This document shows, one piece after another, positions 15,224 through 22,949 of a stretch of DNA of 64,000 bases. How positions within the stretch are numbered: the first letter of the stretch is position 1; every line of letters begins with the position of its first letter. Source of the DNA: Rhizobiales bacterium 2SD (GTDB taxonomy: Bacteria; Pseudomonadota; Alphaproteobacteria; Rhizobiales; Beijerinckiaceae); the NCBI GenBank assembly GCA_005502805.1, contig SCMY01000004.1:372001-436000 (forward strand), read 5' to 3'. A program made the position numbers and the translations under genes. Under the pieces are notes generated by a model. That model did no database searches. It saw only the letters and a list, made by a program, of their open reading frames with translations, and had not been told where the DNA came from.

Positions 15224-17776
15224 TTAGCGTTCGATTTTAACGGCATTCTTGATTTCGACTTTTGCGGCGATCTCACTGTACAGGTCGACTGCTTGCCCGG
15301 CAGCAGAGATGGAGATGATCAGCGAATAACGTGCCTTATCAGCCGTTCGCTTTTGGCCGACGTGCGATTTCCACCAACCTCCGACAGGATAGACGGCAAT
15401 GGCGTCATGCCCAGCCAGCTCAATCGCTCGGCCGCGCCAGAGGTCACAGTGCAGGGAGCCGGCCTGTATTGCTTTTGGTCCCAGCAACCAACAACTCGTC
15501 TCGCTATCAGACTCCGTGCCATCCTTCTCCTGACTTGCAGAAACCCTCGCACGAAACCGGGCATTGGTCTCAGAGCGCTTCTTCATATCGAAACGAAGGC
15601 CGAAGGAACGATAGGTGTCCGGTCTCGTAGCGGCCCTGCCGGTCAGGTTCGGCTCGATGAAGTAGGATAGCGTTACCTTCATCTTGACGATTTCATTTTC
15701 GAGTTGCTCCAGCACAGTTTTTGGCCAGGGCAAGTCGTAGAAATGCATTTCGTTGAACACGCCAGTACGGCCATCCGCGCCGACAGCAAAGGGCTGAATC
15801 TCCGCCTGCGCGACCAGCGTGGCGTCGTTGCGCGCCGAAAGCATCGCTCGCTCGATGTCTGGCACGCCATATCCGAACTCGCGAAGCATTTCCTGCTTCT
15901 TCGCTTTGGTAGCTGTCTTGCCCGTCTTCCAATGGGCTCCTGTGCCGATGAATCTCTTGCGGATGGGCTCGGGCCATCGCGCGGAATCCACGGTGAGCGC
16001 GCGATGCGTTTCCGGCCAGAGGTCGGGTCGAGCCGCTTGCAAGCGTCCGATGAAATGGCCAGCCATGCCGGCGGCGGCGCTGGTTGCCCAGAACGGCACG
16101 AGGGGCTCAACCGCAATGTCCGATCCCGCCGACAGCAGTGACACCGACGGATCCCAGCCACAAAACCCGGTGGCGTCGGACATCATGTTGCCAGCCTCGA
16201 ACAATACCTCCGGCTTGATCGGGGTCAGGTCGTCGGGAAGCGATTGCGAACCGCGGCTGAACGGGCTGCGATGGTTCGCCGGCACAGCCGGCTGCAACAC
16301 GGGCGGCGGTGCCGGCGGCTGTTCCTTGCGCGTGAAGCCGCCGACGGTCAGAGCATTCCAGCTTTGCGACGGGTCTTCCAATGGCTGGGACGGAAGAACG
16401 TTTACCGCCATACCGCCGGAGACATTGCCGGTTGCCACGACCATCAAGCGCTTGGGCCGCTTGGCGCCCGGAACTTTCTCATCTGCTTCGCCGGGCATCG
16501 CGCCGGCGGTGATTTGATCGAGCGCGCCACTCCAGGTCGAAGGACGGCTGGGCGGGAAATCCGTTGTGGAGGTCGCGATGCAAAAGCTGCGTAGAACCTC
16601 GGGACGCTCGATTTCGACTAAGCTGATAGCGCCTTGCGTGACGACGCCGTAGCTGGGAGGCTTAGTCGGTGGGAAGCCATGCGGCGGCAACAGCTTCATG
16701 GATTCCGCGCCGTGTGTAAGCACTACAGAGCGCGCATCATTCATCAGCGGTTCGAGATCGCCATACAGCACGAGGCCGGCCAGCGGCGTGCCGTGGCCGC
16801 CATTCGGCTGATGGTCGTCGGTACCCCAAGCAGCGTCATAGGCCCATGCGCCACGAAGGCCGGGCACGATTAGGGGATGGGCTGCGGCGACGCCGGTGTC
16901 CAGTGTGCAGACGACAGGAGCATCTTGCGGCGGAGCCAAAACGCGCTGCGCCAATTCCGCAACCCAATCGTGCTGACCAAGCCCCACATCTCCACGGTCC
17001 AAGAACGGCTCAACCGTACCCGTCGCGCGACGAATTTCGGTGATCGCGCCTGGTACCCGCGCCGCGAACATCGCGATCGTTGCGGCGGCGCTATGGAGAA
17101 ATAGGACAGTCGTGTCAGGGAAAATTAGGCGGTCACTATGAACGTCGATATTCGCGTTGCGCGCCGCGAGAACCAAGCGATCCGCCAAGGCGACGGGCTG
17201 ACGAACCCATAATTCCCACCAAACTATGTTCGGTGCAACCAAGTCCACGTTGCCGGTAAACAATGACACGGCTTCGATCGCGCGGACTTCCTCAATAACC
17301 TCGAAGCGCTCAGCATCGGGGCGACGCTGATTGCCTGGGTCACGGCCATAGTCGCTAATGCGGCCGCGCAGGAAGGTGCGCGCATCGTCTGGCACGAAAA
17401 GCAAAGCACTCTCGGTCCGGTCGTCATTCCGCTTGGACCGAAGCACCACCACGTCCTGAGTAGGAAACTCTAACGCTGCCGGAACCTTGACTGCCTTGGT
17501 GCGAGCTCCTTCGGCCGGAGGGAGTGTCGTAATCTCGACGACGGTGCCAGGTTTCAGACCTTGCACAGCAAGGCGAGGGTCATTCACCGGCGTCGGAACA
17601 TTCCCAAGCGCAGCCGCAAACCGCTCGATAAGCCGTGCGGCATGTGCCGCATAATCGTCGCGAAGCGGCTTGCGCTCCTGAGCGCGTGCTGGAAAGCTGT
17701 ACTGTGCAGCTTCACGAAATGCGTCGATTGAAATGTGAGCGCGATTGCGCGCTCCGTAGTCTTCACCCTCCGCCAT
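15224..17776 (-). CDS. S8 (subtilisin-like) serine protease, 850 aa, cargo
   Basis: No signal peptide is present, so the enzyme is probably cytoplasmic. The triad is visible: Asp293 in CTLDTGV, His328 in GGHGTPLAG, Ser566 in WATSAAAGMAGH, with the oxyanion Asn451 in VATGN. Each flank of ~250 residues is unlike ordinary secreted subtilases. An AAA+ ATPase gene lies 60 nt upstream on the same strand. This protease and ATPase pairing recurs in bacterial islands and suggests an ATPase-gated effector in a conflict or anti-phage system. I cannot attach it to a named system. Confidence 0.85.
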   Translation of the reverse strand: MAEGEDYGARNRAHISIDAFREAAQYSFPARAQERKPLRDDYAAHAARLIERFAAALGNVPTPVNDPRLAVQGLKPGTVVEITTLPPAEGARTKAVKVPAALEFPTQDVVVLRSKRNDDRTESALLFVPDDARTFLRGRISDYGRDPGNQRRPDAERFEVIEEVRAIEAVSLFTGNVDLVAPNIVWWELWVRQPVALADRLVLAARNANIDVHSDRLIFPDTTVLFLHSAAATIAMFAARVPGAITEIRRATGTVEPFLDRGDVGLGQHDWVAELAQRVLAPPQDAPVVCTLDTGVAAAHPLIVPGLRGAWAYDAAWGTDDHQPNGGHGTPLAGLVLYGDLEPLMNDARSVVLTHGAESMKLLPPHGFPPTKPPSYGVVTQGAISLVEIERPEVLRSFCIATSTTDFPPSRPSTWSGALDQITAGAMPGEADEKVPGAKRPKRLMVVATGNVSGGMAVNVLPSQPLEDPSQSWNALTVGGFTRKEQPPAPPPVLQPAVPANHRSPFSRGSQSLPDDLTPIKPEVLFEAGNMMSDATGFCGWDPSVSLLSAGSDIAVEPLVPFWATSAAAGMAGHFIGRLQAARPDLWPETHRALTVDSARWPEPIRKRFIGTGAHWKTGKTATKAKKQEMLREFGYGVPDIERAMLSARNDATLVAQAEIQPFAVGADGRTGVFNEMHFYDLPWPKTVLEQLENEIVKMKVTLSYFIEPNLTGRAATRPDTYRSFGLRFDMKKRSETNARFRARVSASQEKDGTESDSETSCWLLGPKAIQAGSLHCDLWRGRAIELAGHDAIAVYPVGGWWKSHVGQKRTADKARYSLIISISAAGQAVDLYSEIAAKVEIKNAVKIER

Positions 17777-17836
17777 TCCCCAGCCCTATGTGATTATGTT
17801 TCCTCTTTCCCGATTACGAGGCTCTTTACGGCCAAC

Positions 17837-18835
17837 TTATCGACGGAATTTGCCTTTTAGTGTCTGGCGATTCTGAAGCGCTCGGCCGAGCACATCAGAA
17901 GATACTTTGCTCGCCCCTTCAAGAATGGCGTCCTTGACCACCGCATCGGCAGCGCGGACAAGCTCTCCTTGGCTCAAGCCATCTAACTTCATCTCGATCG
18001 ATGGCCAGCTGCGCGCCGACATTTTGAACTTTCCTAAACGCCGTTCGACCAGCGCACGCGCGCCTGCTCGATCAGGCAAATCATACTCGATTACCTCATC
18101 GAATCGGCGGGCGAGAGCCTCGTCGAGAATCTCGACATGATTGGTAGCGGCAAGCACGAGGCTATCAGTTGTGTTCGGCTCTTCCATGAAGGCGAGAACT
18201 GAATTGAGCACACGACGTATCTCCCCAACGTCATTCGGGTCGCCGCGGCGCGCGCCGATGGCATCGAACTCGTCTAAGAGGTAAACGCCCCGTGTCTGAG
18301 CAATTTGATCGAACAATAGGCGGAGCTTACCCGCCGTCTCACCAAAATACCGGCTAAATAACGCTTCCAACCTAATCGTAAACAAGGGCAGATGCAGCTC
18401 GCCGGCGAGCGCGGACGCAGTCATGGTCTTTCCGGTCCCTGGCGGACCGACAAGCAGCATATGGGTGGTTGGCACCTGTCCGTGATCGCGCAGCGCTGCC
18501 CTCTCTTGCTGCTGGCGTACGACGCGCATCAGTCGCGCTCTGACGTCGTCAGACAGCACCATGCTTGCGAGTGCGATCTTCGGATAGCTGCTTTCTACGA
18601 GACCTTGAAGCTCCCCTCGCGGACGAGCGAGCGGGATCGGAGTTTGGCCTCCCGCCGGCCGGCCCCCGCGCTGCCGATCGCGTGCCTTCTGGACAAGGCG
18701 CTTGAGCTTATCCGCTTCATCCGCACGCCCCTGCCGCGCCTCCTGCGCGGCGACCTGGAGAGCTATCGACAGAAACTGCTCCTCATCGCCGTCTATGTGG
18801 GAATTGAGGAGCGCAACGAGATGCTTTGTAGACAA
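17837..18835 (-). CDS. AAA+ ATPase partner of the S8 protease
   Basis: A 332-aa protein. The TTG start at 18835 has GGGAGG six bases upstream and gives MSTKHLVALLNSHIDGDEEQF; a longer frame to 18940 lacks such a site. The N-terminal ~120 residues are helical. The AAA+ core has Walker A GPPGTGKT (130-137), Walker B YLLDEFDAIG with Glu189, sensor-1 Asn232 in AATNH, and arginine-finger ARRFDE (242-247). The pattern is that of the FtsH/spastin-like group. It is likely co-transcribed with the downstream protease and may sense the trigger or unfold substrates for it. Confidence 0.85.
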   Translation of the reverse strand: MSTKHLVALLNSHIDGDEEQFLSIALQVAAQEARQGRADEADKLKRLVQKARDRQRGGRPAGGQTPIPLARPRGELQGLVESSYPKIALASMVLSDDVRARLMRVVRQQQERAALRDHGQVPTTHMLLVGPPGTGKTMTASALAGELHLPLFTIRLEALFSRYFGETAGKLRLLFDQIAQTRGVYLLDEFDAIGARRGDPNDVGEIRRVLNSVLAFMEEPNTTDSLVLAATNHVEILDEALARRFDEVIEYDLPDRAGARALVERRLGKFKMSARSWPSIEMKLDGLSQGELVRAADAVVKDAILEGASKVSSDVLGRALQNRQTLKGKFRR

Positions 18836-19118
18836 AGGTCGCCCTCCCAACGGTTGGCGGTTGAGCGCAGATGTTTGAACTACGCTAGCGGCAAAACATG
18901 GCGGGAGTCCTAAGGGTCGTTTTGAACTCCACAGAATCATCGAAGGCCGACGGCGTGTGTTCCTTCACCGGTCGGCAACCGCAAGGCGCGCCTTCTTCGC
19001 ACAGCGCAGAGGTAGAATCTGCAGTAGCGGCTTCGCTATCGAGGCGCTCCATATCTCGCTCGACCTCGGCCTCCCGTTTTTCGCGGGGCGCGCTAGATTG
19101 CGCTGGGGGGAGGTGACG

Positions 19119-19940
19119 ATGAGCAGAGACGAAGGACTGGCCACCGCGCTGGTTGCGCTGGTGATCGGGGGGGCGATTGCGATCGGCATTGCGATCGACG
19201 TTACGGCGCCGCTTTGTGACGCCGCCAAGATCAAGTCCATGGCGCCGGATAAGATCGAGTTCGGATGCTTTGAGTTCTGGCTCAACCGATATCAGACCAT
19301 GCTCGCTGGCGCCGCGGCGCTTGTGGCAGCGACCGCCAGCGTTTTCTATCTGCGCAGGCAAATTGCGCAGGCGGAACAGCATAAGCAGGACCAACTTCTT
19401 CGAGATCGTGCCGCGGCCCGTACGGTGCTGCCTCTCGCTCTAAGCACGATCTGCGAATACGCGTCCCAATCGATCCAATCACTCAATGCTAGATTTAACG
19501 GCCAGGCAACGGAGATGCCGCCGATTCCGACGATCGCGCTGGACCAATTGGTAACGACTGTTAGGACATTGGAGAGCAGGCACGTCGAGCCTTTCGCGAG
19601 GATCGTGCAGGAACTCCAGGTGCATAACGCCAGGGTCTCCGATCGGCGAGAACAGCGCCGAATGAACGAGCTGAATCTCCACGAATATCTGCTAGACGCT
19701 GCCGAGATCTATGCGCGAGCTTCCAGCCTTTTCGGCTTTGCGCGTTTCGAAACTGATGACCTGCCGTCTGAGCTCTTTGCAGATCAGATGAGATCGGCCC
19801 TTTGGTCGACCGGAGCCGAGATGAATCGCGAGGGGCCGCTCCACGCGGCTATCGATCGCCGCGAACGGCTTTATCCAAAGCGCTCACCGGGCGAAGAAGA
19901 GAGCAAAAGGCCGCCAACGATCGTCGACGTCGCCCTTTGA
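19119..19940 (+). CDS. Hypothetical two-TM protein with helical C-terminus
   Basis: A 273-aa protein divergent from the ATPase gene. The ATG at 19119 has GGGAGG nearby. The two N-terminal hydrophobic segments are ALVALVIGGAIAIGIAI (about 9-25) and MLAGAAALVAATASVFYL (about 60-77), followed by a long charged helical region (LRRQIAQAEQHKQDQLLRDRA). This topology, a membrane anchor with cytoplasmic helices, is common in phage-defence cargo and in unrelated membrane proteins. No family was recognised. Its position makes it a possible third component of the protease-ATPase locus. Confidence 0.6.
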   Translation: MSRDEGLATALVALVIGGAIAIGIAIDVTAPLCDAAKIKSMAPDKIEFGCFEFWLNRYQTMLAGAAALVAATASVFYLRRQIAQAEQHKQDQLLRDRAAARTVLPLALSTICEYASQSIQSLNARFNGQATEMPPIPTIALDQLVTTVRTLESRHVEPFARIVQELQVHNARVSDRREQRRMNELNLHEYLLDAAEIYARASSLFGFARFETDDLPSELFADQMRSALWSTGAEMNREGPLHAAIDRRERLYPKRSPGEEESKRPPTIVDVAL

Positions 19941-20036
19941 AACACACAGCTTTCCAGCGCCCTCCGCTCCACTCTCAGCCACGTGGACCGCAGAGGCGCC
20001 TGATCTTGAGAGAATAGAGGTAGACAGCGCCGAAGA

Positions 20037-20264
20037 TCAATTGCGCCATGACTGCTTCAACTCCTCGTCAAACCAATCTTCTGCGTCTGCGCGCGAGCCT
20101 CTGACCGACCGGAATGTCAAGTAGTGACCATATCCCTTGCTATGCAGCCACGTTTCGAAACTGCTGAAGCTGGGCATCGCAGGATAGGCGATATCGATGT
20201 TCATCTCGCGCACCCACTCGGTGCTGAGATACCGGATGGCTTTTTCAGCCTCAGGCTTTTTCAC
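20037..20264 (-). CDS. Small hypothetical protein, 75 aa
   Basis: The GTG start at 20264 has GGAGG upstream and gives MKKPEAEKAIRYLSTEWVRE. The stop of the preceding 40-aa frame overlaps it (GTGA). The protein is acidic and soluble, with an aromatic-rich middle (FETWLHSKGYGHYLTF). A longer frame upstream in the same phase is a shadow. No function can be proposed. It closes the element's early operon. Confidence 0.55.
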   Translation of the reverse strand: MKKPEAEKAIRYLSTEWVREMNIDIAYPAMPSFSSFETWLHSKGYGHYLTFRSVRGSRADAEDWFDEELKQSWRN

Positions 20265-20383
20265 GCTGCATTCCTCCACCACCGCCGCGCCTGCACGAAA
20301 GCGAGCTTCATGCGCAGATAGCGGATCGTCCAGCGCAGACGCTCGCGCTCCACGACGAAATTCCAGACCTCGGCCCAGGTCAT
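20261..20383 (-). CDS. Very small ORF, 40 aa, translationally coupled
   Basis: The frame begins MTWAEVWNFVVERERLRWTI at 20383 and ends at 20261. Its ATG overlaps the stop of the gene before it (ATGA) and its stop overlaps the start of the gene after it (GTGA). This double overlap is the main evidence. It is basic and Trp/Arg-rich in its second half. The conserved-looking overlaps match those elsewhere in the early operon, but the frame could be chance. Confidence 0.4.
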   Translation of the reverse strand: MTWAEVWNFVVERERLRWTIRYLRMKLAFVQARRWWRNAA

Positions 20384-20661
20384 GATATGGCGTCCTCAAC
20401 GAACCAAAAGACACCCCGGTCGCGCAACGACTGCTCCTGACAACCACCATCGTCGGCCAGGCCGTTGTCGTCTATTTCGCTATCGTCCGGGTGTGCGTCG
20501 GGACCGAACCCAGTGCCTTCTGCCTCGCGAGCGGTCTGTTCCATGTCAGGGTCGCCGTCCATCTCATCGAGCAGTGCAATCAACCGCTCTATCCAGGCCT
20601 CGATCGCCTGGCGCCTTCCGGGCAAGCCTCTCCCGGCCGCCGAGCTCATGCTCGTCGTCAT
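20380..20661 (-). CDS. Small acidic hypothetical protein, 93 aa
   Basis: The ATG at 20661 (MTTSMSSAAGRGLPGRRQ) has GGAGA seven bases upstream. The protein has one amphipathic helix (AIEAWIERLIALLDEMDGD) and a very acidic tail (HPDDSEIDDNGLADDG). It is the first gene after the iteron array. An acidic small protein of this kind could be a DNA mimic or adaptor, but no family was recognised. Confidence 0.55.
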   Translation of the reverse strand: MTTSMSSAAGRGLPGRRQAIEAWIERLIALLDEMDGDPDMEQTAREAEGTGFGPDAHPDDSEIDDNGLADDGGCQEQSLRDRGVFWFVEDAIS

Positions 20662-20730
20662 TTGTCTCTCCATGGTGATGATGCGGCGCAGATCGGGGCG
20701 CCGTGGCCCGTCGTCAAAATTCAGAAACCA

Positions 20731-20833
20731 AGGTGCAGAAATGCACCTGATTGAGGTGCAAAACTGCACCTCCAGCGAGGTCGTCTCTCAAGGTGCAAAA
20801 ATGCACCTCCAGCCAAGGTGCGGAAATGCACCT
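20731..20833. repeat. Four palindromic iterons, AGGTGCA-N4-TGCACCT
   Basis: Four 18-bp copies lie at 20731-20748, 20754-20771, 20791-20808 and 20816-20833. All have perfect 7-bp arms; the 4-base centres are GAAA, AAAC, AAAA and GGAA. Start-to-start spacings are 23, 37 and 25 bp. They fill the only sizeable gap in the early operon, between the winged-helix protein gene and the 93-aa gene. They may be the replication origin or an operator cluster. Confidence 0.85.
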
Positions 20834-20863
20834 CCTATCTATATTCTCGGGGGCATCCTCCGG

Positions 20864-21364
20864 TCATGCAGCCCGCTGGTCTCCCTTCATGATCGCCAGC
20901 CGAGCCTTCTTCGCGCGCCTGACGTGCTCGGGCGACTTCGATATCGCGGCCCGCTGCAAAGCCTCCGCGGCGTCTTCCTCCGTCTTGATGTCCCGCCACT
21001 CATGGGTGGGCTGCGCGCTGGTCGAGCGGCCGTTGATGTACGTCAGCCGGTAAACCGATGCCTGTTTGAACAATCCGCGGGCGATGCGGCCCTGCCTGAC
21101 CACATCGAGGAATCCGAGCTCCCGGCACTCTCGGATGGCGAGGGCGATTGTCTGGCGCCGGACCCGGTTCGCGGCGAAGTCATCGTAGGGCACCTCCAGG
21201 CGCCCATTCTCCGCTGCACCATGGGCGGCGTGCTCAAGCTCGATCACCTCGAGCACGCGCCGGCCGTGGTCCGGCAAGGCTTTCCAAGCGAAGGACTGAA
21301 GCATCTCCACCGGCCGGCCGATAAACGGCCCTTGGATGGCATTCGGCTTTGGCCGTTTCCTCAT
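20864..21364 (-). CDS. Winged-helix replication-like protein, 166 aa
   Basis: The start MRKRPKPNAIQGPFIGRP overlaps the preceding stop (ATGA). The middle reads as a winged helix: ALPDHGRRVLEVIELEHA, YDDFAANRVRRQTIALAIRE, CRELGFLDVVRQGRIARG, VYRLTYINGR. Proteins of this kind accompany integrases in many rhizobial islands and are usually annotated as hypothetical or replication-related. The iteron array lies directly downstream, so this protein is the best candidate to bind it. This is inference from fold-like pattern and position. Confidence 0.6.
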   Translation of the reverse strand: MRKRPKPNAIQGPFIGRPVEMLQSFAWKALPDHGRRVLEVIELEHAAHGAAENGRLEVPYDDFAANRVRRQTIALAIRECRELGFLDVVRQGRIARGLFKQASVYRLTYINGRSTSAQPTHEWRDIKTEEDAAEALQRAAISKSPEHVRRAKKARLAIMKGDQRAA

Positions 21365-21630
21365 GCAGCGCCACCGGGATTGCGCATCACAAGATGCCAG
21401 AGAGCTGCGCGGATCGCACATTCCACAGCCCGCGCTTCGCCAGCGATAACCGCCTCAGAAATCCCCCGACGCCTCATCAGATCACTCTGGTCGCGCAGCA
21501 GCCGCTCGAGGTGTCGCTCTGCCGCGGCGGGATTGAACTCCGCCATGCGAAGGGCGTGGCGGCTGATAAAGGTCCGATTTCGGACCCGCGGGAACGGGAC
21601 GATTGCGCTAGAAGGGAAGGTCAGGGTCAC
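21361..21630 (-). CDS. Small hypothetical protein, 89 aa
   Basis: The GTG start at 21630 has GGGAGG seven bases upstream, inside the end of the previous gene. The frame MTLTFPSSAIVPFPRV continues into a helical RHLERLLRDQSDLMRRRGIS segment. It overlaps genes on both sides, which supports translational coupling. No family was recognised. Confidence 0.5.
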   Translation of the reverse strand: MTLTFPSSAIVPFPRVRNRTFISRHALRMAEFNPAAAERHLERLLRDQSDLMRRRGISEAVIAGEARAVECAIRAALWHLVMRNPGGAA

Positions 21631-21919
21631 GATCTACCTCCCTCCTGGCCGGCACTGCGGGCTTGGTCAGAGCGTTGCGCACGATCTCGCCCTCGATCGT
21701 GGCGGCCAGGCGGTCCCACCAAGCATCTTCACTCTCGGTCAGGAGCGCGCATTGGGCTTCGTAGAGGACGATGCCGGGAAGCCCGGGAAACGCCGCCTCA
21801 ACGTCTGTATCGAACGATAGCGGCGACTGCCCCGTGGCAGAAACCCGCTCCCGCAGGAATACGATGACGGCGGCAAGGACTTGGCGTTTCAGCTCGGCGC
21901 GGTAGGTGAGGTTGGTCAT
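21608..21919 (-). CDS. Small hypothetical protein, 103 aa
   Basis: The start MTNLTYRAELKRQVLAAVIV at 21919 lies 10 nt after the alpA stop. The protein is mostly helical with a Trp pair (EDAWWDRLAATIEGE). It overlaps the following gene by 23 bases. It belongs to the early operon of the element; no function can be read from it. Confidence 0.5.
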   Translation of the reverse strand: MTNLTYRAELKRQVLAAVIVFLRERVSATGQSPLSFDTDVEAAFPGLPGIVLYEAQCALLTESEDAWWDRLAATIEGEIVRNALTKPAVPARREVDRDPDLPF

Positions 21920-21929
21920 CGATGCCACC

Positions 21930-22130
21930 TCACGCAGCGGTCGACCGTCGCGCGGCGATCCAAGCATCGATCTCGTCCTCGTAATGTCCGACCGCGTGCT
22001 CGGTCAGCTTCACGCTCTTCGGGAACTTCCCTGCGCGCTCAAGGCGCCAGCGGGTGGTGCGAGAGAGGCCGGTCTTCTTGCCGGTCTCCTTGTCGCGGAT
22101 GATGCGCCGTGGCGCGTTGTCGTTCTGCAT
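21930..22130 (-). CDS. AlpA-family DNA-binding regulator
   Basis: A 66-aa protein with the AlpA/MerR-like helix-turn-helix (KKTGLSRTTRWRLERAGKFP) and the wing residues KSVKLTEHAVGHYEDEIDAWI. AlpA proteins act as excisionase or activator in P4-like satellites and in many phage-inducible islands, where they sit near the integrase. Here it is the third gene of the early operon. The start is the only ATG that keeps the complete domain. Confidence 0.88.
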   Translation of the reverse strand: MQNDNAPRRIIRDKETGKKTGLSRTTRWRLERAGKFPKSVKLTEHAVGHYEDEIDAWIAARRSTAA

Positions 22131-22217
22131 GTGGCCGCTCCTGTGTTTCGGGCGGCAACAGAACTACGCACAAAATTTCAGCCGGTAACGAGGGGGGAAT
22201 TCCAGGATCGGATTGAG

Positions 22218-22949
22218 TTACCCCCCCTCATACGGCATGCCCCTTTCAACCCAGGATTGGATAGCAGCACCCACCGAGTCTTTCGAACTTCTTCGCATGG
22301 CTTCCGCGAGCAAACACTGTGCGGCAAACACGAAATCGACCAGTGGCCCTTTCCACTTGCCGCCATTTCGGCTGTAGCCGCGACCGTCGCCATGGTTCGA
22401 CCAAATAATATTGCAGACTTTCAAGAATAGATCGTACCCGCCCAATTTTTGGCCCGGCAAAGGAGGGGCAATCCGCCGCAATCGATTTTTCGCCGCATTC
22501 TCAATTGCCTCTACACTTTTGAGCGCATCCTTCAGAAAATCTGAGCCTTCGAAATAATCGTCTTGCAGCCAGTTCGCTCCCTCGATCTCTTTCAATATGT
22601 CACCGTCAAGTTTCCATGCAGCAGGCTCCGGCTTCGGATGGCCAGGGTATAGGGTAACACCCGTCATGTCCTTCAGGACAGCGCTCGCTGCGATTCGAAA
22701 GGCTGCAGCAGCCGTTTGAAGATCTTCAACTCTCTTCTTGCTGGCAGCTGAAGGAGGGGAATTGATAAACTGACCCTCTGCCCTTGACGAGCAATGCGCG
22801 AGAAGGCGCCATTCGCCGCGGGACAACTGAAACCCGGCGGATCTCTCGATTTGCTCTCGCAAGTCGAAGCGAAGATCTCTCCGCATCGGGCCGCGCATGC
22901 GCGCCTGCAACCGCTTGATCTCAGCCAACACCTCCGGGGGAACTGTCAA
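22218..22949 (-). CDS. Hypothetical protein, 243 aa, coupled to integrase
   Basis: A TTG start overlaps the integrase stop (TTGA). The protein opens MTVPPEVLAEIKRLQARMRG and is soluble and helix-rich, with an aromatic C-terminal part (YDLFLKVCNIIWSNHGDGRGY). Local GC is lower than in the flanking chromosome. Helical regions resemble those of element-specific proteins that lie next to integrases, but I do not recognise a family. Confidence 0.6.
   Translation of the reverse strand: MTVPPEVLAEIKRLQARMRGPMRRDLRFDLREQIERSAGFQLSRGEWRLLAHCSSRAEGQFINSPPSAASKKRVEDLQTAAAAFRIAASAVLKDMTGVTLYPGHPKPEPAAWKLDGDILKEIEGANWLQDDYFEGSDFLKDALKSVEAIENAAKNRLRRIAPPLPGQKLGGYDLFLKVCNIIWSNHGDGRGYSRNGGKWKGPLVDFVFAAQCLLAEAMRRSSKDSVGAAIQSWVERGMPYEGG

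Noticed and set aside
20731..20833. CRISPR array
   Set aside because: Units are short palindromes with irregular and very short spacers, and no cas genes are present.
20465..21820. Long plus-strand open frame across the early operon
   Set aside because: It crosses the iterons and lies opposite several overlapping, better-supported minus-strand genes.
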